A DNA stretch of 64,000 nucleotides from Erwinia tasmaniensis Et1/99 (GTDB lineage Bacteria; Pseudomonadota; Gammaproteobacteria; Enterobacterales; Enterobacteriaceae). The translations under genes were made by a program, and so were the position numbers. The stretch covers positions 496,001 to 560,000 of the forward strand of contig NC_010694.1 of the NCBI RefSeq assembly GCF_000026185.1, read 5' to 3'. Under the pieces are notes generated by a model. The model searched no databases, was not told where the DNA came from, and was given only the letters and a program-made list of their open reading frames with translations. Positions 55,586 through 64,000 of this stretch are shown piece by piece; positions within the stretch are counted from its first letter, which is position 1; every line of letters starts with the position of its first letter.

Positions 55586-56349
55586 ACTGGCAGCCCGACT
55601 GGGCTGGTGTGCTGACCGGGCCGCCCCTGCAATGGATTATCTCCGGTTTTTTGACCACGTTTTACGTCAGCCTGATCGCCAGCCTGTTCAGCACACTGTT
55701 GGTGGTACTGCTGCTGGCTATGCGTCTGAGTCCATCACGGATCGCACAGGGTGCGGTGTCGGCATTTGTTTCCCTGTTTCGTAATACACCGCTGCTGGTA
55801 CAGCTGCTGTTCTGGTATTTCGCCGCCTGGGGCGCACTGCCGCAGAGCTGGCGTTTTTACATCGGGGATATTCATCCCTGGGCAACGTTCCCTGGTGATA
55901 TCAGCTGGCTGACGCCGGAGTTTCTCTGCGTTGTCTGGGGACTGGGGCTGTTCACAGCGGCATTTTTAGTGGAAGAGGTTCAGGCCGGGCTGAACTCCGT
56001 GCCAAAAGGCCAGCGCGAGGCGGCGATTTCACAGGGCTTCAGCCGCTGGACGCTGCTGCGGGAAATTCTGTTGCCCCAGGCACTGACTAATGCCTGGCAG
56101 CCTGTCGCCGGGCAATACCTTAACCTGATGAAACTTTCCTCGCTGGCAACCGGTATTGGCTTTTCCGAACTGACCTATCAGGTCAGCCGTATTGAAAGCT
56201 ATAACGCTCATGCTTTTGAAGGTTTTGCGGTGGGCACTGCACTGTATCTGTTGCTTGGCCTTATTCTGGGGGGGCTGTTAACCGTGATCGGCCCTAAGCG
56301 CCATCAGCCAAAATCTGCCCTGTCGGAGCGTTCAAACGATGGAATTTGA
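55582..56349 (+). CDS. Polar amino-acid ABC transporter permease 1
   Basis: The 255-residue HisMQ-type permease (GltJ-like) has five or so membrane segments and the EAA loop ([25 protein letters not shown]) that contacts the ATPase. The last 11 bases overlap the second permease gene. Confidence 0.92.
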   Translation: MNWQPDWAGVLTGPPLQWIISGFLTTFYVSLIASLFSTLLVVLLLAMRLSPSRIAQGAVSAFVSLFRNTPLLVQLLFWYFAAWGALPQSWRFYIGDIHPWATFPGDISWLTPEFLCVVWGLGLFTAAFLVEEVQAGLNSVPKGQREAAISQGFSRWTLLREILLPQALTNAWQPVAGQYLNLMKLSSLATGIGFSELTYQVSRIESYNAHAFEGFAVGTALYLLLGLILGGLLTVIGPKRHQPKSALSERSNDGI

Positions 56350-57028
56350 TTACTCAGTACTTCACGATAATATCGGCTACATGCTGTGGGGAAGAGTGAC
56401 GGAAGGTGAACCCGGCGGCGTACTCTTGACGTTGATTATGGCTACCTCTGCCGGTTTTCTCGCGCTGATGCTGGGTGTACTGATGGCCGGGCTGGCCTGG
56501 CGTTACGGGGGCTGGACGCGTAGAGTGCTGTTTCTCTGGGCCTCCTTTATTCGCGGCATCCCGCTGATCTTCGTCATTTTCTGGCTCTATTTCCTGCTGC
56601 CGGTGGTGTTTGGCGGTTCGATCCCCGGACCGCTGACGGTAATTATCGCGCTGGCATGGTTTACCTCAGCGGCGGTCATGCACTCAACGCTGGCTGGGCT
56701 GGAATCGCTGCCCGCCGGGCAGACAGAAGCAGGCATTGCGTCAGGCTTCAGTAAAATCAAAATTCTCACTGTGATCCTGCTGCCGCAGGCCTGGCCAAAT
56801 CTACTGCCATCGTACCTGGGTTTACTGATTTCGCTGCTGAAGGACACATCACTGGCGTTTATTGTTAATGTCCCAGAGCTCACTACGGTTGCCGGGCAGG
56901 TTAACAACCGGGTGCAGCTCTACCCGGCCGAAATTTTTCTGTTTGTTGGCGTCATCTATTACCTGCTGTGCAGTGCGCTGGCGTATCTGGCAGGAAAAGG
57001 ATTAAAACGGCGGCATCTGGCGCGCTGA
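56339..57028 (+). CDS. Polar amino-acid ABC transporter permease 2
   Basis: The 229-residue HisMQ-type permease (GltK-like) has conserved FIRGIPLIFVIFWLYF and the EAA loop LAGLESLPAGQTEAGIASGFSK. It completes a binding protein-ATPase-permease-permease import system. The operon ends 90 bases before an IS3-type transposase relic. Confidence 0.92.
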   Translation: MEFDYSVLHDNIGYMLWGRVTEGEPGGVLLTLIMATSAGFLALMLGVLMAGLAWRYGGWTRRVLFLWASFIRGIPLIFVIFWLYFLLPVVFGGSIPGPLTVIIALAWFTSAAVMHSTLAGLESLPAGQTEAGIASGFSKIKILTVILLPQAWPNLLPSYLGLLISLLKDTSLAFIVNVPELTTVAGQVNNRVQLYPAEIFLFVGVIYYLLCSALAYLAGKGLKRRHLAR

Positions 57029-57109
57029 TCATGTAAGCAGCCCGTATAACAGTGCCATTCATATGGTGCTTAATCCATCGCCGCTGGCGACGTCCAAAAG
57101 CGTTAAACC

Positions 57110-57273
57110 ACAGTGAGTCCGTTGATTTCATGCGTGATGTTCTGATTTGTGTTCGGCGTTTTCACACGTTCAATGCGGTTGATGATGTTAATCGTGAGGC
57201 ACTGCCGATTGAAACAGGGCTGAATCTGCCCGCTAAGCGGGCAGTTCGTGTACTATTTCGCGCCGTTATTTAG
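57110..57273 (+). pseudogene. IS3-type transposase (OrfB) remnant
   Basis: The plus strand reads SVDFMRDVLICVRRFHTFNAVDDVNREALPIETGLNLPAKRAVRVL, the integrase-core segment of IS3-family OrfB, including the first catalytic Asp (VDF) region and NVVDD-like block. It stops at a TAG after FRAVI. The rest of the transposase is missing, and no inverted repeats were found. It lies just after the amino-acid transporter operon. The other bases of the 57029-57331 gap hold nothing recognised. Confidence 0.72.
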
Positions 57274-57331
57274 CGTATTTTCAGCTTAGGCCTCATCGCG
57301 CTAAACCCGATCCTCAGGTTGCGACGGTGCG

Positions 57332-58786
<1,455 letters not shown>

Positions 58787-58798
58787 TTAACCACGTTT

Positions 58799-58824
58799 AA
58801 AAAAGCCGCGCCTGCTGAGGCGCG
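58799..58824 (-). terminator. intrinsic terminator between IIA and phospho-glucosidase genes
   Basis: On the minus strand CGCGCCT, loop CAGC, AGGCGCG is followed by GC and TTTTTT. It lies inside the presumed operon, about 140 bases after the IIA stop and 30 before the glucosidase start, so it could lower the enzyme transcript relative to the transporter. Confidence 0.72.
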
Positions 58825-58965
58825 AGAGAAATTTAATAAAACCTTTGCCCAGACGGGTCTGTGGCATATTCAGGCTGGCGGCATGCTTCTCACCGAAAAA
58901 CCCTGGAATAGGGCAGCGAATGACAAAGGCAGCGCTCGAGGTCAGACCGCATTAGCAAAGGGTCG

Positions 58966-59292
58966 TTAGCCGTTTACCCGTTTCAGGGCCTGCACTTCGC
59001 GATGAAGGATCACGATCTCTTCGGCCAGTTCCCGGCACAGCATCGCGTTCATCAGGTGATCCTGAGCATGCACCAGGATCAGGTTTACCGGCACCTTGCC
59101 GACGCCCTCATCAGCCCCGATTAGCGACGTCTGGATCTTGTGCGCGGCCCTGGCGGCGGCGGTAGCGGCCAGCAGCTGCCGATCTGACTCCTCCCAGTCA
59201 TAACCGCGTGCGGCACGTAGCGCCTGCATCGCACAGGAGCGGGCTTCACCAGCCTGAATAATCAGCTCCATCACCGTGGTTTCCATATCCAT
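58966..59292 (-). CDS. PTS lactose/cellobiose-type IIA component
   Basis: The 108-residue PTS IIA protein of the lactose/cellobiose (Lac) family accepts phosphate from HPr on His75 (LVHAQDHLM, with Asp78 as the metal-ligand of the trimer) and passes it to IIB. Its gene follows the IIC gene by two bases and precedes the 6-phospho-beta-glucosidase by about 200 bases. Confidence 0.94.
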   Translation of the reverse strand: MDMETTVMELIIQAGEARSCAMQALRAARGYDWEESDRQLLAATAAARAAHKIQTSLIGADEGVGKVPVNLILVHAQDHLMNAMLCRELAEEIVILHREVQALKRVNG

Positions 59293-59294
59293 TA

Positions 59295-60614
59295 TCAGCT
59301 CTCCACTGCGTTTAATTTTTCTTCAGCCGCCGCGGGCTGTTCCTGTTGTAATAACTGACGTTCATACATTTTGAAAAACGGGTAATAAATCAGGGTTGAG
59401 ATCGCGATCAGTACGCCGACCAGAATCACCGCACGATAGTCCCAGCCGGTTGACCATGCCGCACCGATGGGGCCAGGCGTTGTCCAGGGGGCCAGTGAGA
59501 TGACGTGGTTCACCATATCGGTACGGGTGGCGATCCAGGCGATAACCGCGTTGACCAGAGGCGCGGTAATAAAGGGAATAAACAGCACCGGGTTCATCAC
59601 CACCGGCGAGCCGAAGATAATCGGCTCATTGATATTGAACATACTTGGAACCAGACCCAGCTTGGCGATAGAGCGTAAATGTGCCGAGCGGCTACGCAGG
59701 TAGAGGAACACCAGGCCCATGGTCGAACCGGAGCCGCCCACGACGATAAAGAATTGCCAGAATGGCTCGATAAAAATTTGGCTAATGGGCTCCCCACCGT
59801 TCAATACCTGCTGATTGATCCCAAGATTGGTGAGCCAGAAAGCCTGCAAAATACCGCCGACGATCACCGCGCCATGAATCCCGGCGAACCACAGCAGGTG
59901 GCACAGCAACACGGCAATCAGTACCGCGGGCAGAGAGTCAGAGGCTGAGATGATGGGCTTAAACAGCGCCATAATCGCCTGCGGCAGCAGCATGTCGAAC
60001 CCATCCTGGATCAGCAGGCTGAGCGGGAACAGCGTCAGGAAAATGGCGAGGATCGGGATCAGCAGGTCAAAAGATTGACGTATTTTGGGGGGAACCTGCT
60101 CAGGCAGCTTAATGCCAATATGATGTTTTTGTAGAAAATGCATCAGTTCGGTGGAGTAAAGGCTGACTAAAATCGCGGTAAAGATCCCTTCTCCACCCAG
60201 CGAGCCGATCGGCAGAGCGCCGTTGCTCTGCGGTGCCGCCACCAGCAGGAATGACATCAGTGCCAGGCACGCCGCCATAAAGCCGTTCATCTTATAGCTG
60301 ATGGCGAGGTTGTAGGCGATAGCCGCGGTGATATACACCGCCATAATGCCCATCGTCATATTGTAGGGCATCATAATTTGCGCAAAATGGCGATCCACCA
60401 TCCCCAGCCACCACTGGGCAAACGCCCACTGGCTATCGGCGGAGAAAGGCGGGTGAGCAAACAGCAGCATAAATGAGCCAACGATCAGGAATGGCATCGA
60501 GGAGATAAAGCCGTCTTTGATCGCCACAACGTGGCGTTGGCTGGAGAGACGTGCCGCTACAGGGCTGATGCGGTTTTCAATAACGGCAAACAGGCTCTGG
60601 CTGAGGCTGCTCAT
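59295..60614 (-). CDS. PTS cellobiose-type IIC component
   Basis: The 439-residue permease (ChbC/CelB family) has about ten membrane helices. A segment LLWFAGIHGAVIVGGI and PSMFNINEPIIFGSPVVMNP carry the conserved His and Glu (NEP) residues of the sugar-binding site. It imports a beta-glucoside or cellobiose-like sugar with phosphorylation. Start overlaps the IIB stop by four bases. Confidence 0.94.
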   Translation of the reverse strand: MSSLSQSLFAVIENRISPVAARLSSQRHVVAIKDGFISSMPFLIVGSFMLLFAHPPFSADSQWAFAQWWLGMVDRHFAQIMMPYNMTMGIMAVYITAAIAYNLAISYKMNGFMAACLALMSFLLVAAPQSNGALPIGSLGGEGIFTAILVSLYSTELMHFLQKHHIGIKLPEQVPPKIRQSFDLLIPILAIFLTLFPLSLLIQDGFDMLLPQAIMALFKPIISASDSLPAVLIAVLLCHLLWFAGIHGAVIVGGILQAFWLTNLGINQQVLNGGEPISQIFIEPFWQFFIVVGGSGSTMGLVFLYLRSRSAHLRSIAKLGLVPSMFNINEPIIFGSPVVMNPVLFIPFITAPLVNAVIAWIATRTDMVNHVISLAPWTTPGPIGAAWSTGWDYRAVILVGVLIAISTLIYYPFFKMYERQLLQQEQPAAAEEKLNAVES

Positions 60615-60934
60615 TGAGCGATCCTTGCGTTCTCGATCATCGACAGGGCTTCAGTGAGGATCTTTTCACCATTCATCATGCCGTAATCTATGGTATTGAT
60701 GACCGCTATGGGCTTGTTCAGCTCCGCGGCCAGCGGAGCAAAGTCAGCCAGTTTATATTTAATCTGTGGCCCCAGCAGGCAACAGTCGCGGCCGCTAACC
60801 TGCTCGCTAAACTCTTCAAGCCCCACTGCATCTATCTCAACCGCAATATTTTTTTCCTTTGCCGCTTTTTCCATGCGCTGAACGACCATGCTGGTGGACA
60901 TCCCTGCGGCACAACAGAGTAATATTTTTTTCAT
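60611..60934 (-). CDS. PTS cellobiose-type IIB component
   Basis: The 107-residue IIB protein has the active-site Cys8 in LCCAAGMSTSMVVQRM, the phospho-Cys loop of the lactose/cellobiose family, and a following Rossmann-like fold. The upstream in-frame ATG was rejected because MKKILLCC at 60934 begins at the family start and has GGAGA upstream. It is the first gene of the operon. Confidence 0.94.
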   Translation of the reverse strand: MKKILLCCAAGMSTSMVVQRMEKAAKEKNIAVEIDAVGLEEFSEQVSGRDCCLLGPQIKYKLADFAPLAAELNKPIAVINTIDYGMMNGEKILTEALSMIENARIAQ

Positions 60935-60986
60935 GGCGGGTCTCCGGTCTGTTTTTTTATATAAATATCCGAAAGAGACTCGTTTC

Positions 60987-61000
60987 TGCAACCGGTTTCA
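60987..61000. promoter_or_regulatory. AscG-type operator
   Basis: TGCAACCGGTTTCA differs at one base from the perfect palindrome TGAAACCGGTTTCA recognised by AscG-type LacI repressors. It lies about 53 bases upstream of the IIB start, between the divergent operon and repressor gene. Confidence 0.75.
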
Positions 61001-61274
61001 TATTATTTGGTTTATTCTGTGAGCACGATCTCAAACGGCATGAGGCTGTAGGTGAAGGGCCAGATTTCAACGTCGGAAAATATATAAAAATTGATTTTAT
61101 TCATGACGTTAGGTGCTTATGAGAGGGTTTTTCCCGCGAAATTCTGATCCGTTTTATCTCGTTGTACCTGACAGAATGACGATGACCTTTTTTCTCTATG
61201 GTCTTGTGACATTGGCTTGGGCGATGTGGATAAACAGTTTATTATGACAGCCGAAACTTAGCCTTCAGGATGAC
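61001..61274. other. Intergenic leader of the LacI-type regulator
   Basis: About 270 bases with no gene, holding the remaining promoter region of the repressor. A second strong AscG-like palindrome was not seen. Confidence 0.4.
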
Positions 61275-62300
61275 ATGATGATTACCATGTTGGACGTTGC
61301 CAAAAAAGCAGGTGTGTCAAAAGCAACGGTCTCCCGAGTATTGGCGGGCAATAATTATGTCAGTAAAACCACTCACGAGCGGGTATTAAAAGCGATCGAA
61401 GAGACGGGCTACAGGCCTAATTTACTGGCGCGGAATTTAGCCACCAGCAAATCGCAAAATATTGGGCTGGTCGTGACCAATACCTTATATAACGGCCCTT
61501 ACTTTAACGAGTTGTTATTTCAGGCAGCAACAGTGACTGAACAACACGGCCGCCAGCTGATCCTGGCCGATGGCAAGCATGACGCGCGTCAGGAGCGGCA
61601 GGCCATTGAATTTCTTCTCGATTTACGTTGCGATGCGATTATTATTTATCCCCGTTTTCTGAATGCCGACGAGCTGGATGATATTATTGAGCAAACCCAC
61701 AGGCCAATTATTGTGGTTAACCGCCTGCTGAAAAAGCATCCCGCACACTGTGTTATCGCCGCCCATCAGAAAAACAGCGTTGAGGCGGTGAATTATCTGG
61801 TGGCGCAAGGGCATCGTGAAATCGCGTTTATTCACGGTGCGTCAGGCTCGCCAACCGGGCTCAGCCGCTTTAAGGGGTATCGCCAGGCTCTACGGGCGCA
61901 TCACATTCACCTGGATGAGCAACGGATAGTACAGGGAGAGTGGACGCTGCAAAGCGGTTTTAACGCCGCGCAGGAACTGATGGCCCGTGGTGTGAGTTTT
62001 ACCGCTCTGATGGCCAGTAACGACGATATGGCGATGGGGGCGGCGCGCGCGCTTTACGCTGCCGGGAAACGCATCCCGCAGGATGTCTCGCTGCTCAGCT
62101 TTGATGACATCCCCATGGCGTCTTTCTTCGTGCCGCCGTTGACCACGGTGCATGTCCCCGTTGGGGAGATGATCAGACATACGCTGGAGAAGCTGGTGCT
62201 GATGCTGGGTGGGGATTCCAGCGAGCCGCTGCCCGCGATCGCCGGCCGCCTGATGGTGCGCGACTCCGTGGCCCCGGGGCCCTGGCTGGCTGGCCGCTGA
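61275..62300 (+). CDS. LacI-family repressor, AscG-like
   Basis: The 341-residue repressor has an N-terminal helix-turn-helix (MLDVAKKAGVSKATVSRVLAG, about residues 5-25), a hinge with NLLARNLATSKSQNIGLVV and a sugar-binding core (about residues 63-330; ALMASNDDMAMGAARAL). It strongly parallels AscG of E. coli, which represses ascFB, the beta-glucoside PTS and phospho-glucosidase. Either of two adjacent ATGs (61275 or 61278) could start it. The operator next to the divergent IIB gene supports its role in controlling the PTS operon. Confidence 0.92.
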   Translation: MMITMLDVAKKAGVSKATVSRVLAGNNYVSKTTHERVLKAIEETGYRPNLLARNLATSKSQNIGLVVTNTLYNGPYFNELLFQAATVTEQHGRQLILADGKHDARQERQAIEFLLDLRCDAIIIYPRFLNADELDDIIEQTHRPIIVVNRLLKKHPAHCVIAAHQKNSVEAVNYLVAQGHREIAFIHGASGSPTGLSRFKGYRQALRAHHIHLDEQRIVQGEWTLQSGFNAAQELMARGVSFTALMASNDDMAMGAARALYAAGKRIPQDVSLLSFDDIPMASFFVPPLTTVHVPVGEMIRHTLEKLVLMLGGDSSEPLPAIAGRLMVRDSVAPGPWLAGR

Positions 62301-62346
62301 ACCCGGTGACCACGAAGGTTTCAGAGCAGGGCCGGCCGCGCGCCGG

Positions 62347-63645
62347 TTATTCAACCGCCGGCGCTATTGCCCGGTTACGCAACGCCAGCATCAGCAGGTA
62401 ATAAATGACGCATGAAACCAGCAGCGAGTTAAGCGTCGGCACCCCCCAATGGAATAACAGCCCCACCACGCTGCCGATGATTGTGGCGATGATAGCCACC
62501 CAGCCAATGGCCGGTGTTTCGTCATCGTCGGGCAGTTTGCCCTGCATACGGCTGCGATCCAGCACCTCGCGATGCGTGCGTAATAGCAGATAGTCGACCA
62601 GCATGATGCCGAGGATCGGTGGAAACACAACGCCGAGCAGGGTAAGGAAGTCGACAAAGCGGTCAAGGATACCGAGCACCGACAGCAGAGTGCCCGCCAC
62701 GCCGATTGCCAGCGTTGTCGATCGGTATTGCAGCTTTTTCCCGAATATCCCTTCTACGGCATTGATCACTCCCAGCGAGGAGGAGTACAGGTTGAGATCG
62801 TTAACGCGCAGGGTGGAAAGGATGACCACCAGCAGCCCGGCGCCGCCCGCAGCCTGCGACATAATGCTGACCACATCGGCGGTTTGCAGAGTGCGCGCAA
62901 TCATAATCGCCAGGCCGTTAACGACAAATTCACCGGCAATGATCGTCATCAACGTCATTGCGGCCACGTGCTTCGCCGAACGGGAATAGCGCGTCAGGTC
63001 TGGCGTCATCAGGCTGGCTACCGTTGCGCCACCGACCACCATCGTGACGGCGGCGCTGAAGGCGAGCGGGCTACCGGTGGCAGGCAGAGCAATGATCTGC
63101 TGCAGGCTCTGCCCGGACAGGGTACTAAATGAAATAAAGCCCATCAGGCAGATAAATAGCGGAACCGCGATACGTGCCGTGACGCGCAGCGCCTTGAAGC
63201 CAAACGTGACGAGGCTGGTCAGCAGCAGGCCGGTAAGGCTGGCCGCCAGGGGAAAGCCCAGCGCATCGCCGAGGGCAAAATTGAGTGATTTGGCGAAGAG
63301 GGCATTTTGAATGCCAAACCAGCCCAACAGGCTGATAGCCACCACCAGCCCGATCAGCACGGAACCAATACGACCAAAACCGCACCAGCGCGCCAGCAGG
63401 CTTCCGGCTATGCCCTCTTTCATCCCGGCATAGCCTAACCCAAAGGTAACGATGCCAAAAATCACGCTCCCGGAAAAAATAGCCAGCAGTGCCGTGGCCA
63501 GACTCATCGAATCACCCAGAATGGCGGCGAGCATAAACTGATCCAGCGCGGTCAGCATTCCCATATGGACGACTGCAACACTGAGAAACGAAACGCGCTT
63601 ATTGGTGGGAACGCGGCTTAGAGGATAATCTTCAATACGCAGCAT
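62347..63645 (-). CDS. NCS1-family permease (CodB-like)
   Basis: The 432-residue membrane protein is a nucleobase:cation symporter 1 of the CodB/cytosine-purine group, with about twelve membrane helices. Recognisable stretches include VVHMGMLTALDQFMLAAILGDSM, SLLARWCGFGRIGS, and VASLMTPDLTRYSRSAKHVAAM in the middle. Substrate is probably a nucleobase or related compound, not readable here. No deaminase gene (codA) is adjacent. It converges with the LacI-type repressor gene, 46 bases apart. Confidence 0.9.
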   Translation of the reverse strand: MLRIEDYPLSRVPTNKRVSFLSVAVVHMGMLTALDQFMLAAILGDSMSLATALLAIFSGSVIFGIVTFGLGYAGMKEGIAGSLLARWCGFGRIGSVLIGLVVAISLLGWFGIQNALFAKSLNFALGDALGFPLAASLTGLLLTSLVTFGFKALRVTARIAVPLFICLMGFISFSTLSGQSLQQIIALPATGSPLAFSAAVTMVVGGATVASLMTPDLTRYSRSAKHVAAMTLMTIIAGEFVVNGLAIMIARTLQTADVVSIMSQAAGGAGLLVVILSTLRVNDLNLYSSSLGVINAVEGIFGKKLQYRSTTLAIGVAGTLLSVLGILDRFVDFLTLLGVVFPPILGIMLVDYLLLRTHREVLDRSRMQGKLPDDDETPAIGWVAIIATIIGSVVGLLFHWGVPTLNSLLVSCVIYYLLMLALRNRAIAPAVE

Positions 63646-63688
63646 GATAATTTCCTTTTATCAGATTAAATAACCGGGATCTCTTTTT

Positions 63689-63924
63689 TTATATCAGGCG
63701 ATCCGGTATGAAATGATCCAGCCCCACACGGCGGCAGAACTCTTCAAACTGGTTCAGGGTATACACTCCGGACTTCCGATCAATACGGCTCTCTACCGTG
63801 TGGTGGCTAAGTTGATAAACTCGGGCAATTTCTTAGTCGTCATGCGTTGCAGCATGAAAAACAGCGTATCAATTTCTGCCGGGCTGAAAATCCCCCTTTT
63901 TGGCAGAATTCTTTCGCCTGAAAG
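63689..63924 (-). pseudogene. LuxR-type helix-turn-helix regulator remnant, frameshifted
   Basis: Reading the minus strand, one frame gives RILPKRGIFSPAEIDTLFF followed by MLQRMTTK; the next frame continues EIARVYQLSHHTVESRIDR, then GVYTLNQFEEFCRRVGLDH and IPDRLI ending at TAA. Inserting one G after AAG near 63830 would rejoin both into a typical GerE/LuxR C-terminal helix-turn-helix. An in-frame TGA at 63925 cuts it upstream, and the N-terminal part is not recognisable in the last 75 bases. It is a degraded C-terminal fragment, barring a sequencing error. Confidence 0.6.
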
Positions 63925-64000
63925 TCAAACCTATCTTTTAGTGAAGTAATAATAGTATCTCTATATTTCCGTATTCAACCATCATGCAATGCTAATGAAT
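63925..64000. other. Window end
   Basis: AT-rich, with stop codons in all frames near the end; no further gene evident. Confidence 0.3.

Overview
The window reads as chromosomal DNA of a plant- or environment-associated enterobacterium, most likely Erwiniaceae (Erwinia or Pantoea). Nearly every core gene has a recognisable Escherichia coli counterpart in the same order. The accessory genes (dat-ddc, Csu-type pilus, ornithine-lipid synthase, siderophore uptake) fit an environmental enteric. The genus is an inference from gene content and order, not from a database search.

Region 1 (about 1-29.5 kb) is a conserved backbone block: hldE (3' part), ubiK, an FMN riboswitch with ribB, ygiD, ygiC, ygiB and tolC (minus strand), nudF-yqiB-cpdA-yqiA-parE, a LysR regulator, mdaB-ygiN (minus), parC, plsC, ftsP/sufI, dkgA with divergent yqhC, dat-ddc (1,3-diaminopropane synthesis), yghB, metC, exbB-exbD, a citrate-type MFS symporter and yghA. 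Both topoisomerase IV subunits, the drug and protein export channel TolC, and the TonB energiser ExbBD are here.

Region 2 (about 29.7-43.5 kb) is accessory. It holds a five-gene archaic (Csu-type) chaperone-usher pilus, a MocR-type regulator (ydcR-like), ylaC, a secreted LprI-like protein, and a ToxR/ToxS-like pair made of a membrane-anchored winged-helix regulator overlapping a small single-pass partner. It continues with a two-domain acyltransferase resembling the bifunctional ornithine-lipid synthase OlsF, preceded by a three-repeat PHO-box-like element, and a secreted class A acid phosphatase. The last two suggest a phosphate-limitation theme.

Region 3 (about 43.6-53.4 kb) is an iron block. 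A Fur-box-controlled orphan substrate-binding protein is followed by ferritin ftnA with tandem Fur-like boxes upstream. Next come a TonB-dependent siderophore receptor and, divergent from it, an ATPase-permease-permease-binding protein operon ending in an RpiR/SIS-domain regulator. ExbBD at 25.7 kb would energise the receptor.

Region 4 (about 53.5-64 kb) starts with a polar amino-acid ABC transporter (binding protein, ATPase, two permeases) flanked on both sides by decayed transposase fragments (IS630-type and IS3-type). A beta-glucoside PTS operon (IIB-IIC-IIA-6-phospho-beta-glucosidase) follows, with a divergent AscG-like LacI repressor and a near-perfect palindromic operator. The window closes with an NCS1 (CodB-type) permease and a frameshifted LuxR-type regulator remnant. 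No tRNA, rRNA or CRISPR array was seen.
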